Below are positions 1-6,930 of a stretch of DNA of 15,922 nucleotides, one piece after another. Under the pieces are notes generated by a model that saw only the letters and a program-made list of their open reading frames with translations, searched no databases and was not told the DNA's origin. Location of the stretch: positions 1 through 15,922 of the forward strand of contig JBDSEG010000307.1 in assembly GCA_039920165.1 (NCBI GenBank), read 5' to 3'. Made by a program: the position numbers and the translations under genes. Position 1 is the stretch's first letter, and each line of letters opens with the position of its first letter. The DNA is from JBDSEG01 sp039920165 (GTDB lineage: Bacteria; Pseudomonadota; Gammaproteobacteria; Burkholderiales; Burkholderiaceae_C).

Positions 1-436
1 CCTCCTTGGCGCGTTGCGGGTCGGCCTGCGGCAGGTCCATCTTGTTGAGCACCGGGACCACCTCGACCCCCAGTTCGAGCGCGGTGTAGCAGTTCGCCAC
101 CGTCTGCGCTTCGACCCCCTGGCTCGCATCGACCACTAGCAGCGCGCCTTCGCAGGCCGACAGCGAGCGCGACACCTCGTACGAGAAATCGACGTGCCCC
201 GGCGTGTCGATCAGGTTGAGCTGATAGACCTGACCGTCGCGGGCGCGGTATTCGAGCGCCGCGGTCTGCGCCTTGATGGTGATGCCGCGCTCGCGTTCGA
301 TGTCCATCGAGTCGAGCACCTGTGCTTCCATCTCGCGATCGCTCAAGCCGCCGCAGCGTTGAATGAGCCGGTCGGCAAGCGTCGATTTGCCGTGGTCGAT
401 ATGGGCAATGATGGAGAAGTTGCGGATATGGTCCAT
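1..436 (-). CDS. lepA: Elongation factor 4 (LepA), N-terminal part, cut by window edge
   Basis: Translational GTPase that acts on the ribosome as elongation factor 4 (back-translocation or initiation-quality roles are described for the family). Only the first 145 residues are present; the rest lies beyond position 1. Visible in the G domain are the P-loop AHIDHGKS (residues 11-18), the switch region around GITI (51-54), DTPGH (77-81) and NKMD (131-134), in the order expected for LepA. I chose the ATG at 436 because the protein then begins MDHIRNFSI, the usual family start. An in-frame ATG at 466 would add ten residues but has no Shine-Dalgarno sequence. A GGTGAGG lies about 14 bases before the chosen start, which is rather far. 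The gene follows mucD on the same strand, a neighbourhood shared with many proteobacteria, but a strong terminator-like hairpin separates the two. Confidence 0.96.
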   Translation of the reverse strand, partial: MDHIRNFSIIAHIDHGKSTLADRLIQRCGGLSDREMEAQVLDSMDIERERGITIKAQTAALEYRARDGQVYQLNLIDTPGHVDFSYEVSRSLSACEGALLVVDASQGVEAQTVANCYTALELGVEVVPVLNKMDLPQADPQRAKE

Positions 437-539
437 GTGCGAGTCGATGCCCTCACCGCCAATCATGGCGTCGAAAGCGTGGTGTCAAGAGCTTGCGTCG
501 ACGTGCAAATGAAGCGCGTTTGCCGGTGAATCGAGGCAT

Positions 540-573
540 AAAAAAAAGGCACGTCGAATGATTGACGCGCCTT
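540..573 (-). terminator. Rho-independent terminator upstream of lepA
   Basis: Read on the minus strand, a 10-base arm AAGGCGCGTC (573-564) pairs with GACGTGCCTT (555-546) through one G-U wobble across an 8-base loop. A run of Ts reaching to 540 follows directly. On the plus strand the A-run precedes the stem, so termination can only work in the lepA direction. It could end mucD transcription, although it lies about 270 bases past the mucD stop codon, or end a short RNA started at the TAGAAT box at 609-614. Confidence 0.82.
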
Positions 574-602
574 CCAACAAAACGTTTGGCAACTGCTGTT
601 GG
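540..602 (-). ncRNA. Candidate small RNA or lepA leader attenuator (two hairpins)
   Basis: A TAGAAT box at 609-614 would place a start near 602. From there the minus strand gives CCAACA (602-597) pairing with TGTTGG (579-574) across a 17-base loop, then without any spacer the terminator hairpin (573-546) and its U-tail. The unit of roughly 63 bases is self-contained: promoter-like box, 5' hairpin, terminator. It could be a stand-alone small RNA or a premature-termination leader for lepA. No RNA family is recognised and the minus-35 region is poor, so this is inference from structure. Confidence 0.35.
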
Positions 603-608
603 GCTTTC

Positions 609-614
609 ATTCTA
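609..614 (-). promoter_or_regulatory. Candidate -10 box TAGAAT reading towards lepA
   Basis: TAGAAT on the minus strand matches the sigma-70 minus-10 hexamer at five of six bases. A convincing minus-35 hexamer is not seen at 16-18 bases (the 17-base position reads GCTTCC). Its distance to the hairpin at 602 and the lepA start at 436 fits a promoter. Confidence 0.35.
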
Positions 615-675
615 CCCAAAACAACCCGGCGGGAAGCCGCGCCGCTGCTCGTTTTCTGCGAGTTGCGGGCGACCA

Positions 676-720
676 ACAGGATAATTTATCAACATGTTAT
701 CCACAAATGCTTGTGGACGA
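676..720. promoter_or_regulatory. Cluster of DnaA-box-like nonamers
   Basis: A perfect TTATCCACA lies at 697-705, TTATCAACA (one mismatch) at 686-694, and TGTGGACGA at 712-720, which matches the reverse-complement box at seven of nine. A weak ACAGGATAA sits at 676-684 (six of nine, minus orientation). The patch also contains the inverted repeats GATAA-T-TTATC (680-690) and CCACAA-ATGC-TTGTGG (701-716). It is AT-richer than its surroundings. No dnaA, dnaN or rpmH is near, so it is not shown to be an origin. Confidence 0.4.
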
Positions 721-841
721 TTTGGGGATAGTTCAAGGCCACCGGCAGCACTTCGCGCGCTGCGGAGGAAACCCACCGGCGACCCGCCCATTCCTCATCG
801 AACAGGCACGAATCGTCGGAAGGAAGTGCGCGTTTGCTAAC

Positions 842-2362
842 TTATCGCGCCGTCGGGCGTACGATGATGAAATTGACCGAGTCGCCGCGTCGGACAAGCG
901 CGGTGACCGGCTTGCTGCGGTCGAGCTTCGCCACCGTCGCTTCGAATTGCTTCGCCGTGGTGATCTCGACCGAATCGAGCGAAAGAATCAGGTCGCCTTC
1001 GCGAATGCCGGCTCGGGCTGCGAAACCTTCCGAGGTCTCGACCCGCACCCCACCCTTGACCTTGAGCTCGCGCCGCTGCGCATCGGTGAGGTCGACCACG
1101 GCGAGGCCGAGCGTTCCGACCTGCGTCGGCGTGGGTTTGGGATCACGTTCATCGGACCGCCGCGCATTGCGTTCGGCCTCGAATTCGCCCACGGTCACGA
1201 TCAGGTCGCGCGACGCGCCGCGGCGAAAGACCTGCAGGGTGACTTTCGAACCCGGCTTCACGCCGCCGATGACGCGCGGTAGTTCGCCAGAGCGTTCAAT
1301 CGTCTTGCCGTCAGCCTTGGTGATGATGTCGCCCGCTTCGACGCCCGCCTTGTCCGCGGGGCCGCCGCTTTCGACGCTGCGCACCAGCGCTCCCGTGGGG
1401 CGCCCGAGGCCGATCGCTTCGGCCACGTCCTTGGTCACCTGATCGATGGCCACGCCGATGCGCCCGCGGGTCACACGGCCGCTCGACTTGAGTTGCTCGG
1501 CGACGCGCGAGGCTTCGTCGATCGGGATCGCGAACGAGATGCCCATGTAGCCGCCCGAACGGCTGTAGATCTGCGAATTGATGCCCACCACCTCGCCGCG
1601 CATATTGATCAGCGGGCCGCCCGAGTTGCCGGGGTTGATCGCTACATCGGTCTGGATCAGCGGCAGCAGTTCGCCGGTATCGCGCGACTTGGCGCTGACG
1701 ATGCCGGCAGTGACGGTATTTTCGAGGCCGAACGGCGAGCCGATCGCGATCACCCACTCGCCCACCCGCAGCCGGTTGATATCGCCGATCTTCACCGCGG
1801 GCAGACCGATCGCGTCGATCTTGACCAGGGCCACGTCTGACCGCTTGTCGGCGCCGATGATGCGGGCCTTGAACTCGCGCTTGTCGGTCAAGGTGACGAA
1901 GACCTCGTCCGAGCCGTCGACGACATGCGCATTAGTCATCACATACCCGTCCGCGCTCAGGATGAAGCCCGAGCCGACGCCGCGCTGCTGCGGCTCGGCG
2001 CCACCGTCCGGCGCCGGCCGCGAGCCGCGTGGCGCGGGCTGGTTCGGGATCGGCAGGCCGAAGCGGCGGAAGAATTCAAGCATGTCTTCGTCGACCTCGG
2101 GACCGGCGCTGCCGCTGCGTGCGGCGCGCACCCGCTCGGTGGTGCGGATGTTGACGACCGCCGGCCCGACCTTGTCGACGAGTTCGGCGAAATCGGGCAG
2201 CACTTGCTGGTGCTGGGCCGGCACCGGTTGCGCGACAACGGCCGACGAGGTCAGCGTTGCGGCACCGATAGCCAGAACGAGCGCGCCGGCCGCCGCCACG
2301 ACGGCGAGGCGGTGGCGGCGGGCGCCGCAGACAAGAGTGGTAAGAGCAGGATGCGTGTACAT
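842..2362 (-). CDS. mucD: Periplasmic serine protease, DegP/HtrA family (MucD)
   Basis: Periplasmic Do-type protease and chaperone that degrades misfolded envelope proteins and, in the MucD setting, damps sigma-E activation. The 506-residue protein has a hydrophobic N-terminal export signal (about residues 18-45), a trypsin-like domain with catalytic His146 (TNAHVV), Asp176 (RSDVAL) and Ser247 (GNSGGP), and two PDZ domains (about 300-393 and 414-500). This is the standard plan for the family. The ATG at 2362 is preceded by AGGA seven bases upstream. An in-frame ATG at 2422 would add 20 residues ahead of the signal without a ribosome site, so I reject it. It lies 69 bases after rseB and ends the rpoE-rseA-rseB-mucD array. 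A large DegQ-type paralogue elsewhere cannot be excluded, but the context supports mucD. Confidence 0.95.
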   Translation of the reverse strand: MYTHPALTTLVCGARRHRLAVVAAAGALVLAIGAATLTSSAVVAQPVPAQHQQVLPDFAELVDKVGPAVVNIRTTERVRAARSGSAGPEVDEDMLEFFRRFGLPIPNQPAPRGSRPAPDGGAEPQQRGVGSGFILSADGYVMTNAHVVDGSDEVFVTLTDKREFKARIIGADKRSDVALVKIDAIGLPAVKIGDINRLRVGEWVIAIGSPFGLENTVTAGIVSAKSRDTGELLPLIQTDVAINPGNSGGPLINMRGEVVGINSQIYSRSGGYMGISFAIPIDEASRVAEQLKSSGRVTRGRIGVAIDQVTKDVAEAIGLGRPTGALVRSVESGGPADKAGVEAGDIITKADGKTIERSGELPRVIGGVKPGSKVTLQVFRRGASRDLIVTVGEFEAERNARRSDERDPKPTPTQVGTLGLAVVDLTDAQRRELKVKGGVRVETSEGFAARAGIREGDLILSLDSVEITTAKQFEATVAKLDRSKPVTALVRRGDSVNFIIVRPTAR

Positions 2363-2431
2363 GTGTGATTCCTGAGAACGTGATGTTGCCGGCGAGGTCG
2401 AGGCATGGCCGACGCATGCCAAACCGAAGCG

Positions 2432-3469
2432 CTACCGATTGCGTTCCAGCGCGCCGAGAAAGAAACGCAAGGTCGCGCTCGGAACGTCGCCGACCACCGT
2501 GACCCACCAGTCGGCGTGTCGGCGCATCAGCGTCTGTGTCGCACCCACCGAGGCGAACATCGGACGCAGGTGGCGCCGTGGATCGAAAGGCTCGATGAAG
2601 ATCGAGACGTGCGTCAGGCCGTCCGAGAAGATCGCTTGCAGCACCTGGTTGTCCGCCGCCGGCATCTCCGAGGCCCGGTAATCGTCGAGAGGGCGACGCA
2701 TGCAGCTCAGGGATCGAAAACCGGGCGCGGCCGATCGCAAGGTCCAGCCTTCGGCGTCGAGCGTGGTCGAGGTGAGGATGGGGCGCAATATGCGGTAGCC
2801 CTCGAGCCGGCGCATCCCATGCAAGACCGTTTCCGGCTGCGGCCGCACGCCGATCGTCACCTCCGAGAAGGCCGCAGTTTCGAGCGCCTCGTCCTGTGCA
2901 CCGAGCATGTCGGCGCGCAGCAGCAGCCCCGTATTCTTTTCCGCCCATAACCGATAGCCGAATCGATAGCCATCGCGCGGACGAACCAGCAACACGCGCG
3001 CCTCGTAGCCCGCAACGCGCTCGGCGCCGAGCTTGCGGACTTCGTAGAAATTGGCGATCCGGTCGTCGTCGCCGGCCAGGAGCAAGGCCGGGAACGATAC
3101 CGGCAGATTGCGCTGCTCGACCATCACCACGCGTTCCTGCGGCCACACCGTATGCACCAGGTCGTTGTGGCGGAAGACCGTGCGGGCCTGGCCGTCGAGC
3201 GACTCGATGCGCTCGAACTGATTCGGCCCTTGGGCGTAGTGAGCAATCCGAGCACTGCTAACCCCGTTCGGGCCGCTGACGACGAAGGTGCCCTGGAAGT
3301 TGCGGTCACGCGCGGCCTGATGGATTCGGGTCAACCAGGCGCGGACCTGCTCGCGCGGCTCTGCATTGGCATCGTCCGACGTCTGTGCGGCGGCGGGCAT
3401 CAGGCAGGCAGCGCCGACAAGCGCAGCCAGTGCCGCAACGAAGCGGCGCAGCACGAGCGGACTCGTCAT
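2432..3469 (-). CDS. rseB: Sigma-E regulatory protein RseB/MucB
   Basis: Periplasmic protein that binds the periplasmic part of RseA and shields it from cleavage, releasing it when mislocalised lipoproteins or lipopolysaccharide intermediates are bound. The 345-residue product has a signal peptide (residues 1-29, ending PAAAQ), a large N-terminal domain of the LolA-like fold expected for MucB/RseB (about 36-205), and a C-terminal RseA-contacting domain (about 222-340). E. coli RseB is 318 residues, so the length fits. I chose the ATG at 3469, one base after the rseA stop. The Shine-Dalgarno sequence is weak, which suggests translational coupling to rseA. A longer reading from 3583 would run inside rseA and lacks the signal peptide at its start. 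Confidence 0.93.
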   Translation of the reverse strand: MTSPLVLRRFVAALAALVGAACLMPAAAQTSDDANAEPREQVRAWLTRIHQAARDRNFQGTFVVSGPNGVSSARIAHYAQGPNQFERIESLDGQARTVFRHNDLVHTVWPQERVVMVEQRNLPVSFPALLLAGDDDRIANFYEVRKLGAERVAGYEARVLLVRPRDGYRFGYRLWAEKNTGLLLRADMLGAQDEALETAAFSEVTIGVRPQPETVLHGMRRLEGYRILRPILTSTTLDAEGWTLRSAAPGFRSLSCMRRPLDDYRASEMPAADNQVLQAIFSDGLTHVSIFIEPFDPRRHLRPMFASVGATQTLMRRHADWWVTVVGDVPSATLRFFLGALERNR

Positions 3470-3470
3470 A

Positions 3471-4112
3471 TCAACGTCTGGGGGCGTCCGAAGCGGCGCT
3501 GCGCACGAACGCGGTCGGCGCGGACAACGCCGAGGTTCCGGCAAACTGCTTGTGCGCCTTAAGATACTGGTCCAGCCGCGCATCTCGGATCAGGTTCGCA
3601 TCCCTCACCAAGCCGGGCACTACATCGGCCGGCGGCCCCATCGTCGTCTGGTCCGATGCCAGCACCACGCCGGAGCCGGCACGTTCCTGCGCGAACCCGG
3701 CGCCCCCGGACGGCGCGTCGGGTCCGCGAACAACCACCAGCACGCCGGCCACGGCCATGAAGCCTGCGGCGACCGCCGAGGCCGCCACCCATGACCGGCG
3801 GGCCTGGTAGGGCGTGCGTGCCGGGGCGGGATCGCCCGGCGCTGGCGCGGCCGGCATCAGTACTGTCGGCTCGCCGTCCAGCCGATCGCGCAGCGATTGC
3901 AGGAAATTCGCATCGTGCGCGGCCGTGGTTGCGAGATCCTCGGAGCGCAGGACATCACCAATCAACTGGTAGTCGCGCCAGGTTGCCGCTATCGCGGACT
4001 GGATGCGCCATTCGCCGCACGCCAGGCGCACCGCCGCGTCGTCGGTTTCGCCGTCGACCATGGCGGACAGCCGCTCTCGGGTGCTCGTCGCCAGATCATC
4101 CATTTCCGTCAT
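3471..4112 (-). CDS. rseA: Anti-sigma-E factor RseA/MucA
   Basis: Single-pass inner-membrane anti-sigma factor that holds RpoE inactive until regulated proteolysis destroys it. The 213-residue protein has a cytoplasmic N-terminal anti-sigma domain beginning with the typical run REQLSAMVDGE-like (here RERLSAMVDGE, residues 12-22), a conserved W-R-I/W-x-x-Y pattern (35-48), one transmembrane helix (108-128) and a periplasmic tail of about 85 residues. The N-terminal pattern is characteristic of RseA and MucA. The ATG at 4112 has GGGAGA five bases upstream. It follows rpoE by 54 bases and touches rseB. Confidence 0.93.
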   Translation of the reverse strand: MTEMDDLATSTRERLSAMVDGETDDAAVRLACGEWRIQSAIAATWRDYQLIGDVLRSEDLATTAAHDANFLQSLRDRLDGEPTVLMPAAPAPGDPAPARTPYQARRSWVAASAVAAGFMAVAGVLVVVRGPDAPSGGAGFAQERAGSGVVLASDQTTMGPPADVVPGLVRDANLIRDARLDQYLKAHKQFAGTSALSAPTAFVRSAASDAPRR

Positions 4113-4166
4113 ACCGTTCTCCCATGCACCGGTCGCGCACGCCTGCTTGATTTGTCACCAGCGCGG

Positions 4167-4775
4167 TCACCAACGTTCATCCTTGCGCGTATCCAGCAGC
4201 GGCCGCAGGCGTGCCGCAATTGCTTCCCGGGCGCGGAAAATTCGCGACCTCACCGTGCCGATCGGACAGCCCATCAACTCGGCGATCTCTTCGTAAGTCA
4301 AGCCTTCGATCTCGCGCAGCGTGATCGCCTGGCGCAAGTCTTCTGACAGTGCTTCGATCGCAGAGTTCACTGCCGCAGCGACTTGTTTGCTGGCCAATAT
4401 CGCCTCGGGCGTCTCGCCGTCGCTTAGTTCGTTCTCGATTCTTGAAGTTTCGTCGTCGTCATCGCGTGACGCGAACGCCGCCTCGGACACCAGAGGATCG
4501 CGCTTGAGGTCGCCGAGCGCTTTCTTGGCCGTGTTCACGGCGATCCGGTAGAGCCAGGTGTAGAAGGCGCTTTCGCCGCGGAACTTGCCGATCGCCCGGT
4601 AGGCGCGAATGAAGGTTTCCTGGGCGATATCGGGGACCAGGTCGACGTCGCGCACCATGCGGCCGATCAGGCGCTCGATGCGCCGCTGGTATTTGACGAC
4701 GAGCATCTCGAACGCTTGCTTGTCGCCGAGCTTGACCCGGGCGACGAGCGCGGCGTCCGCGTCCGGCCCATTCAT
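4167..4775 (-). CDS. rpoE: ECF RNA polymerase sigma factor RpoE (AlgU type)
   Basis: Group 4 sigma factor directing transcription of the envelope-stress regulon. The 202-residue product has region 2 (about 22-90, with DIAQETFIRAYRAIGKF at 49-65 and the WLYRIAVNTAKK motif at 74-85), an acidic linker (about 100-125) and region 4 (about 134-188) with the helix-turn-helix LTYEEIAELMGCPIGTVRSR (159-178). E. coli RpoE has 191 residues. The ATG at 4775 starts the conserved part; a frame open to 4877 only reads through the neighbour's 3' end. It starts 10 bases after the stop codon of the YgfX-like gene and has no strong ribosome site of its own, so coupling is likely. I did not find a convincing sigma-E promoter upstream of it. 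Confidence 0.96.
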   Translation of the reverse strand: MNGPDADAALVARVKLGDKQAFEMLVVKYQRRIERLIGRMVRDVDLVPDIAQETFIRAYRAIGKFRGESAFYTWLYRIAVNTAKKALGDLKRDPLVSEAAFASRDDDDETSRIENELSDGETPEAILASKQVAAAVNSAIEALSEDLRQAITLREIEGLTYEEIAELMGCPIGTVRSRIFRAREAIAARLRPLLDTRKDERW

Positions 4776-4785
4776 GCGCGGGGCT

Positions 4786-5265
4786 TCAGTCACCGCTGCG
4801 GGGATCGAAGGCCATAGGCGCGGCGCGCGCGGCAGGCGCGGATGCCGCGCAACGCAGGGCGTGCCAGTGCGACGCAAGGTCGGCGCGCTGCACCGGCAGC
4901 CATGCGCCTGCCGCGAACGGGTCGTGGTCGGGAACGAACTGCAGCAGCATCCAGTGGCCCAGATCGATGCGAAGCCGAAGCCGCCCTGGCGTAAGCTGGT
5001 CCGGGGCGGCGCCCGGCGCGCCGATGTGCCAAGCCTGCCCGTCCCAGGCGAGCGTAGCCGGCCGGGCGCGCGCCGACCAAGCGATCGCCAGGCATGTGAA
5101 AGCGACCATCGACAAGGCCAGGTCTGCGCCCGCGGGCAGCGGATCGGGGCGCCAGCGCGACCAAGCGGCGAGGCAGGCCAGGTCGGCGACGACGAGCAAC
5201 AGCAACGCGGCGTGCCACGTGCGAAACCGCGTCAGACTCAGTTGAAGCGCAGGAGCCGCGCGCAT
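4786..5265 (-). CDS. Small membrane protein, YgfX-like
   Basis: A 159-residue protein with two hydrophobic helices near the N-terminus (about 17-35 and 47-64) followed by a soluble domain holding an RLRLRIDLGHWMLLQF stretch (95-110) and WLPVQRADLASHWHALRC (122-139). Two adjacent helices and an Arg-rich C-terminal beta segment recall YgfX (also called CptA) of E. coli, an inner-membrane protein paired there with SdhE. That resemblance is from memory of the family shape and of gene order in related bacteria, not from a search. The ATG at 5265 has GGTGAG five bases before it. It lies 21 bases after fabF and 10 bases before rpoE, so it should be co-transcribed with rpoE. It has no sdhE partner here. 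A specific function cannot be assigned. Confidence 0.75.
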   Translation of the reverse strand: MRAAPALQLSLTRFRTWHAALLLLVVADLACLAAWSRWRPDPLPAGADLALSMVAFTCLAIAWSARARPATLAWDGQAWHIGAPGAAPDQLTPGRLRLRIDLGHWMLLQFVPDHDPFAAGAWLPVQRADLASHWHALRCAASAPAARAAPMAFDPRSGD

Positions 5266-5286
5266 CTGCGCTCACCGCCGCGCAGC

Positions 5287-6531
5287 TCAGACGCGCTTGA
5301 AAACCAGCGTGCCGTTGGTTCCACCGAAGCCGAAGTTGTTCTTCACGGCGTGCTCGATCTTCATCTCGCGCGCCGTATTGGCGCAGTAGTCCAGATCGCA
5401 TTCGGGATCGGGGTTGAAGATGTTGATCGTCGGCGGCGATACCTGGTGGCGCAGCGCCAGCGCGGTGAAGACCGACTCGATGCCGCCCGCACCGCCGAGC
5501 AGATGCCCGGTCATCGACTTGGTCGAATTGACGACCATCTTGCGCGCATGGTCGCCGAAGGTCAGCTTGATGGCATTGGTCTCGTTCACATCGCCGAGCG
5601 GGGTCGAGGTGCCGTGCGCGTTCAGATACTGCACCTGGTCGGACGCGATCCCGGCATTGCGCAGCGCCGCTTTCATCGCCCGCTTCGGGCCGTCGACGTT
5701 CGGCGCGGTCATGTGATAGGCGTCGGCGCCCATGCCGTAGCCGATCAGCTCCGCATACACATTGGCGCCGCGCCGCTTCGCGTGCTCGTATTCCTCGAGC
5801 ACCATCACGCCGGCGCCTTCGCCGAGCACGAAGCCGTCGCGGTCGCGGTCCCAGGGGCGCGATGCGGTCGTCGGGTCGTCGTTGCGGGTGGACAGCGCAC
5901 GCGCCGCGGCGAAGCCGCCCACGCCGAGCGGCGAGACGGTGGCTTCCGATCCGCCCGCGATCATCACGTCGGCATCGCCGTACTCGATCATCCGGCCGGC
6001 CTCGCCGATGCAGTGCAGCCCGGTAGTGCAGGCGGTGACGATCGCAAGGTTCGGGCCCTGGAATCCGAAGGTGATCGAGACATGGCCCGAGATCATGTTG
6101 ATGATCGAGGCCGGCACGAAGAACGGCGTGATGCGCCGCGGGCCGCGCGCCATCAGCTCGGCGTGCGTATTTTCGATCAACGGCAGGCCGCCGATGCCCG
6201 ACCCGACCAGGCAGCCGATGCGTTCGGCCTGCTCTTCGGTCAGCGCATCGTTGGTCGGCAGCCCGGCGTCGCGCACCGCCTGGATCGACGCGGCCAGGCC
6301 GTAATGGATGAAGGTATCCATATGCCGGGCATCCTTGGCCGGGAAATAGTCCTCGACCTTGAATCCCTTGACCTCGCCGGCGATTCGGCACGAGAACGCC
6401 GAGGCATCGAACTTGGTGATCGCGGCAATGCCGGAGCGCCCGGCCAGCAGATTGGCCCAACCTTCCTGGACGGAATTGCCGATCGGGCTGATCAGACCGA
6501 GGCCGGTGACGACGACTCTGCGACGCGCCAT
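5287..6531 (-). CDS. fabF: 3-oxoacyl-ACP synthase II (FabF)
   Basis: Condenses malonyl-ACP with growing acyl-ACP in fatty-acid elongation and governs temperature-dependent chain length in the cytoplasm. The 414-residue protein is full length for FabF. The active-site cysteine is Cys168 in TACTTG, with His306 (NAHGTST) and His343 (MTGHLLGGAGG) completing the catalytic triad and Lys338 in STKSMTGH. It begins MARRRVVVTGLGLISPIG, as expected. The ATG at 6531 has no strong Shine-Dalgarno sequence; an in-frame TTG at 6546 would add five residues. It follows acpP by 30 bases, the common acpP-fabF pairing. Confidence 0.97.
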   Translation of the reverse strand: MARRRVVVTGLGLISPIGNSVQEGWANLLAGRSGIAAITKFDASAFSCRIAGEVKGFKVEDYFPAKDARHMDTFIHYGLAASIQAVRDAGLPTNDALTEEQAERIGCLVGSGIGGLPLIENTHAELMARGPRRITPFFVPASIINMISGHVSITFGFQGPNLAIVTACTTGLHCIGEAGRMIEYGDADVMIAGGSEATVSPLGVGGFAAARALSTRNDDPTTASRPWDRDRDGFVLGEGAGVMVLEEYEHAKRRGANVYAELIGYGMGADAYHMTAPNVDGPKRAMKAALRNAGIASDQVQYLNAHGTSTPLGDVNETNAIKLTFGDHARKMVVNSTKSMTGHLLGGAGGIESVFTALALRHQVSPPTINIFNPDPECDLDYCANTAREMKIEHAVKNNFGFGGTNGTLVFKRV

Positions 6532-6561
6532 GCGTGAATGCTGCAAAAGCTGCGAGCCGTC

Positions 6562-6804
6562 TCAGGCTGCTTTCTGATGCTTGAGCGCATAGTCGACGGC
6601 CAGTTGAACCGTCGTGATCTTCTCGGCTTCTTCGTCGGGAATCTCGATCCCGAATTCGTCTTCGAGGGCCATCACGAGTTCAACCGTATCGAGCGAATCG
6701 GCGCCGAGGTCGGCCACGAAAGCCTTGTCGTTGACCACGTCGCTTTCGGGAACGCCAAGTTGCTCGGCAATGATTTTTTTGACTCGCGCTTCGATATCGC
6801 TCAT
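6562..6804 (-). CDS. acpP: Acyl carrier protein
   Basis: Small acidic carrier whose 4'-phosphopantetheine arm holds the acyl chain for all fatty-acid synthesis steps. The 80-residue product carries the modification site Ser37 in GADSLD and the usual acidic recognition helix (VELVMALEDEFGIEIPDEE, 42-60). The ATG at 6804 follows GGAGGAG by two bases, one of the strongest ribosome sites in the window. It lies 126 bases after fabG, with a TAGAAT box at 6840-6845 that could give it a separate promoter, in keeping with the high demand for this protein. Confidence 0.98.
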   Translation of the reverse strand: MSDIEARVKKIIAEQLGVPESDVVNDKAFVADLGADSLDTVELVMALEDEFGIEIPDEEAEKITTVQLAVDYALKHQKAA

Positions 6805-6820
6805 AACTCCTCCAGGAGTG
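6805..6820 (-). promoter_or_regulatory. acpP ribosome site inside a short inverted repeat
   Basis: ACTCC (6819-6815, minus strand) can pair with GGAGT (6810-6806) across a TGGA tetraloop. The strong GGAGGAG site of acpP is partly in the 3' arm. The stem has only five pairs and ends two bases before the start codon. It may be chance, or it may modulate initiation. Confidence 0.4.
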
Positions 6821-6839
6821 TTAACGGAAACAGGCCGCG

Positions 6840-6845
6840 ATTCTA
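6840..6845 (-). promoter_or_regulatory. Candidate -10 box TAGAAT for acpP
   Basis: TAGAAT on the minus strand lies 35 bases before the acpP start codon in the 126-base fabG-acpP gap. The bases 17 upstream (CCGCCC) do not resemble a minus-35 hexamer. An internal acpP promoter is common in fab clusters, which supports the call. Confidence 0.4.
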
Positions 6846-6930
6846 CGGGCACGGCCGACGCAGGGCGGACAGGGGGCGGCGGGTTGGCAGAAGCGTGATC
6901 GGCTCCAAGTCCGCTCGGATCGGAAACGAT

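Larger units (their letters stand above)
437..841. other. Structured intergenic region between mucD and lepA
   Basis: About 405 bases with no credible gene; open frames here are short and extend out of the antisense of neighbouring genes. It holds, from mucD towards lepA: a featureless GC-rich stretch (about 721-841), an AT-richer patch with DnaA-box-like nonamers (676-720), a TAGAAT box (609-614), two abutting hairpins with a U-tail (540-602), and the lepA leader (437-539). The last three read towards lepA. Confidence 0.85.

Noticed and set aside
676..720. Calling the DnaA-box patch an origin of replication
   Set aside because: No dnaA, dnaN, gyrB, rpmH or parAB nearby, and a clear AT-rich unwinding region is lacking; only the box cluster is reported.
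2363..2422. A 20-residue N-terminal extension of MucD from the ATG at 2422
   Set aside because: It has no ribosome site and would push the signal peptide inward; the ATG at 2362 has AGGA at good spacing.
2076..3146. A 356-codon minus-strand open frame across rseB and mucD
   Set aside because: It is an out-of-frame shadow of two well-supported genes and is rich in Arg and Ala runs typical of GC-rich shadows.
4609..6537. A 642-codon plus-strand open frame opposite rpoE, the YgfX-like gene and fabF
   Set aside because: Antisense to three genes with clear family motifs; long spurious frames are common at this GC content.
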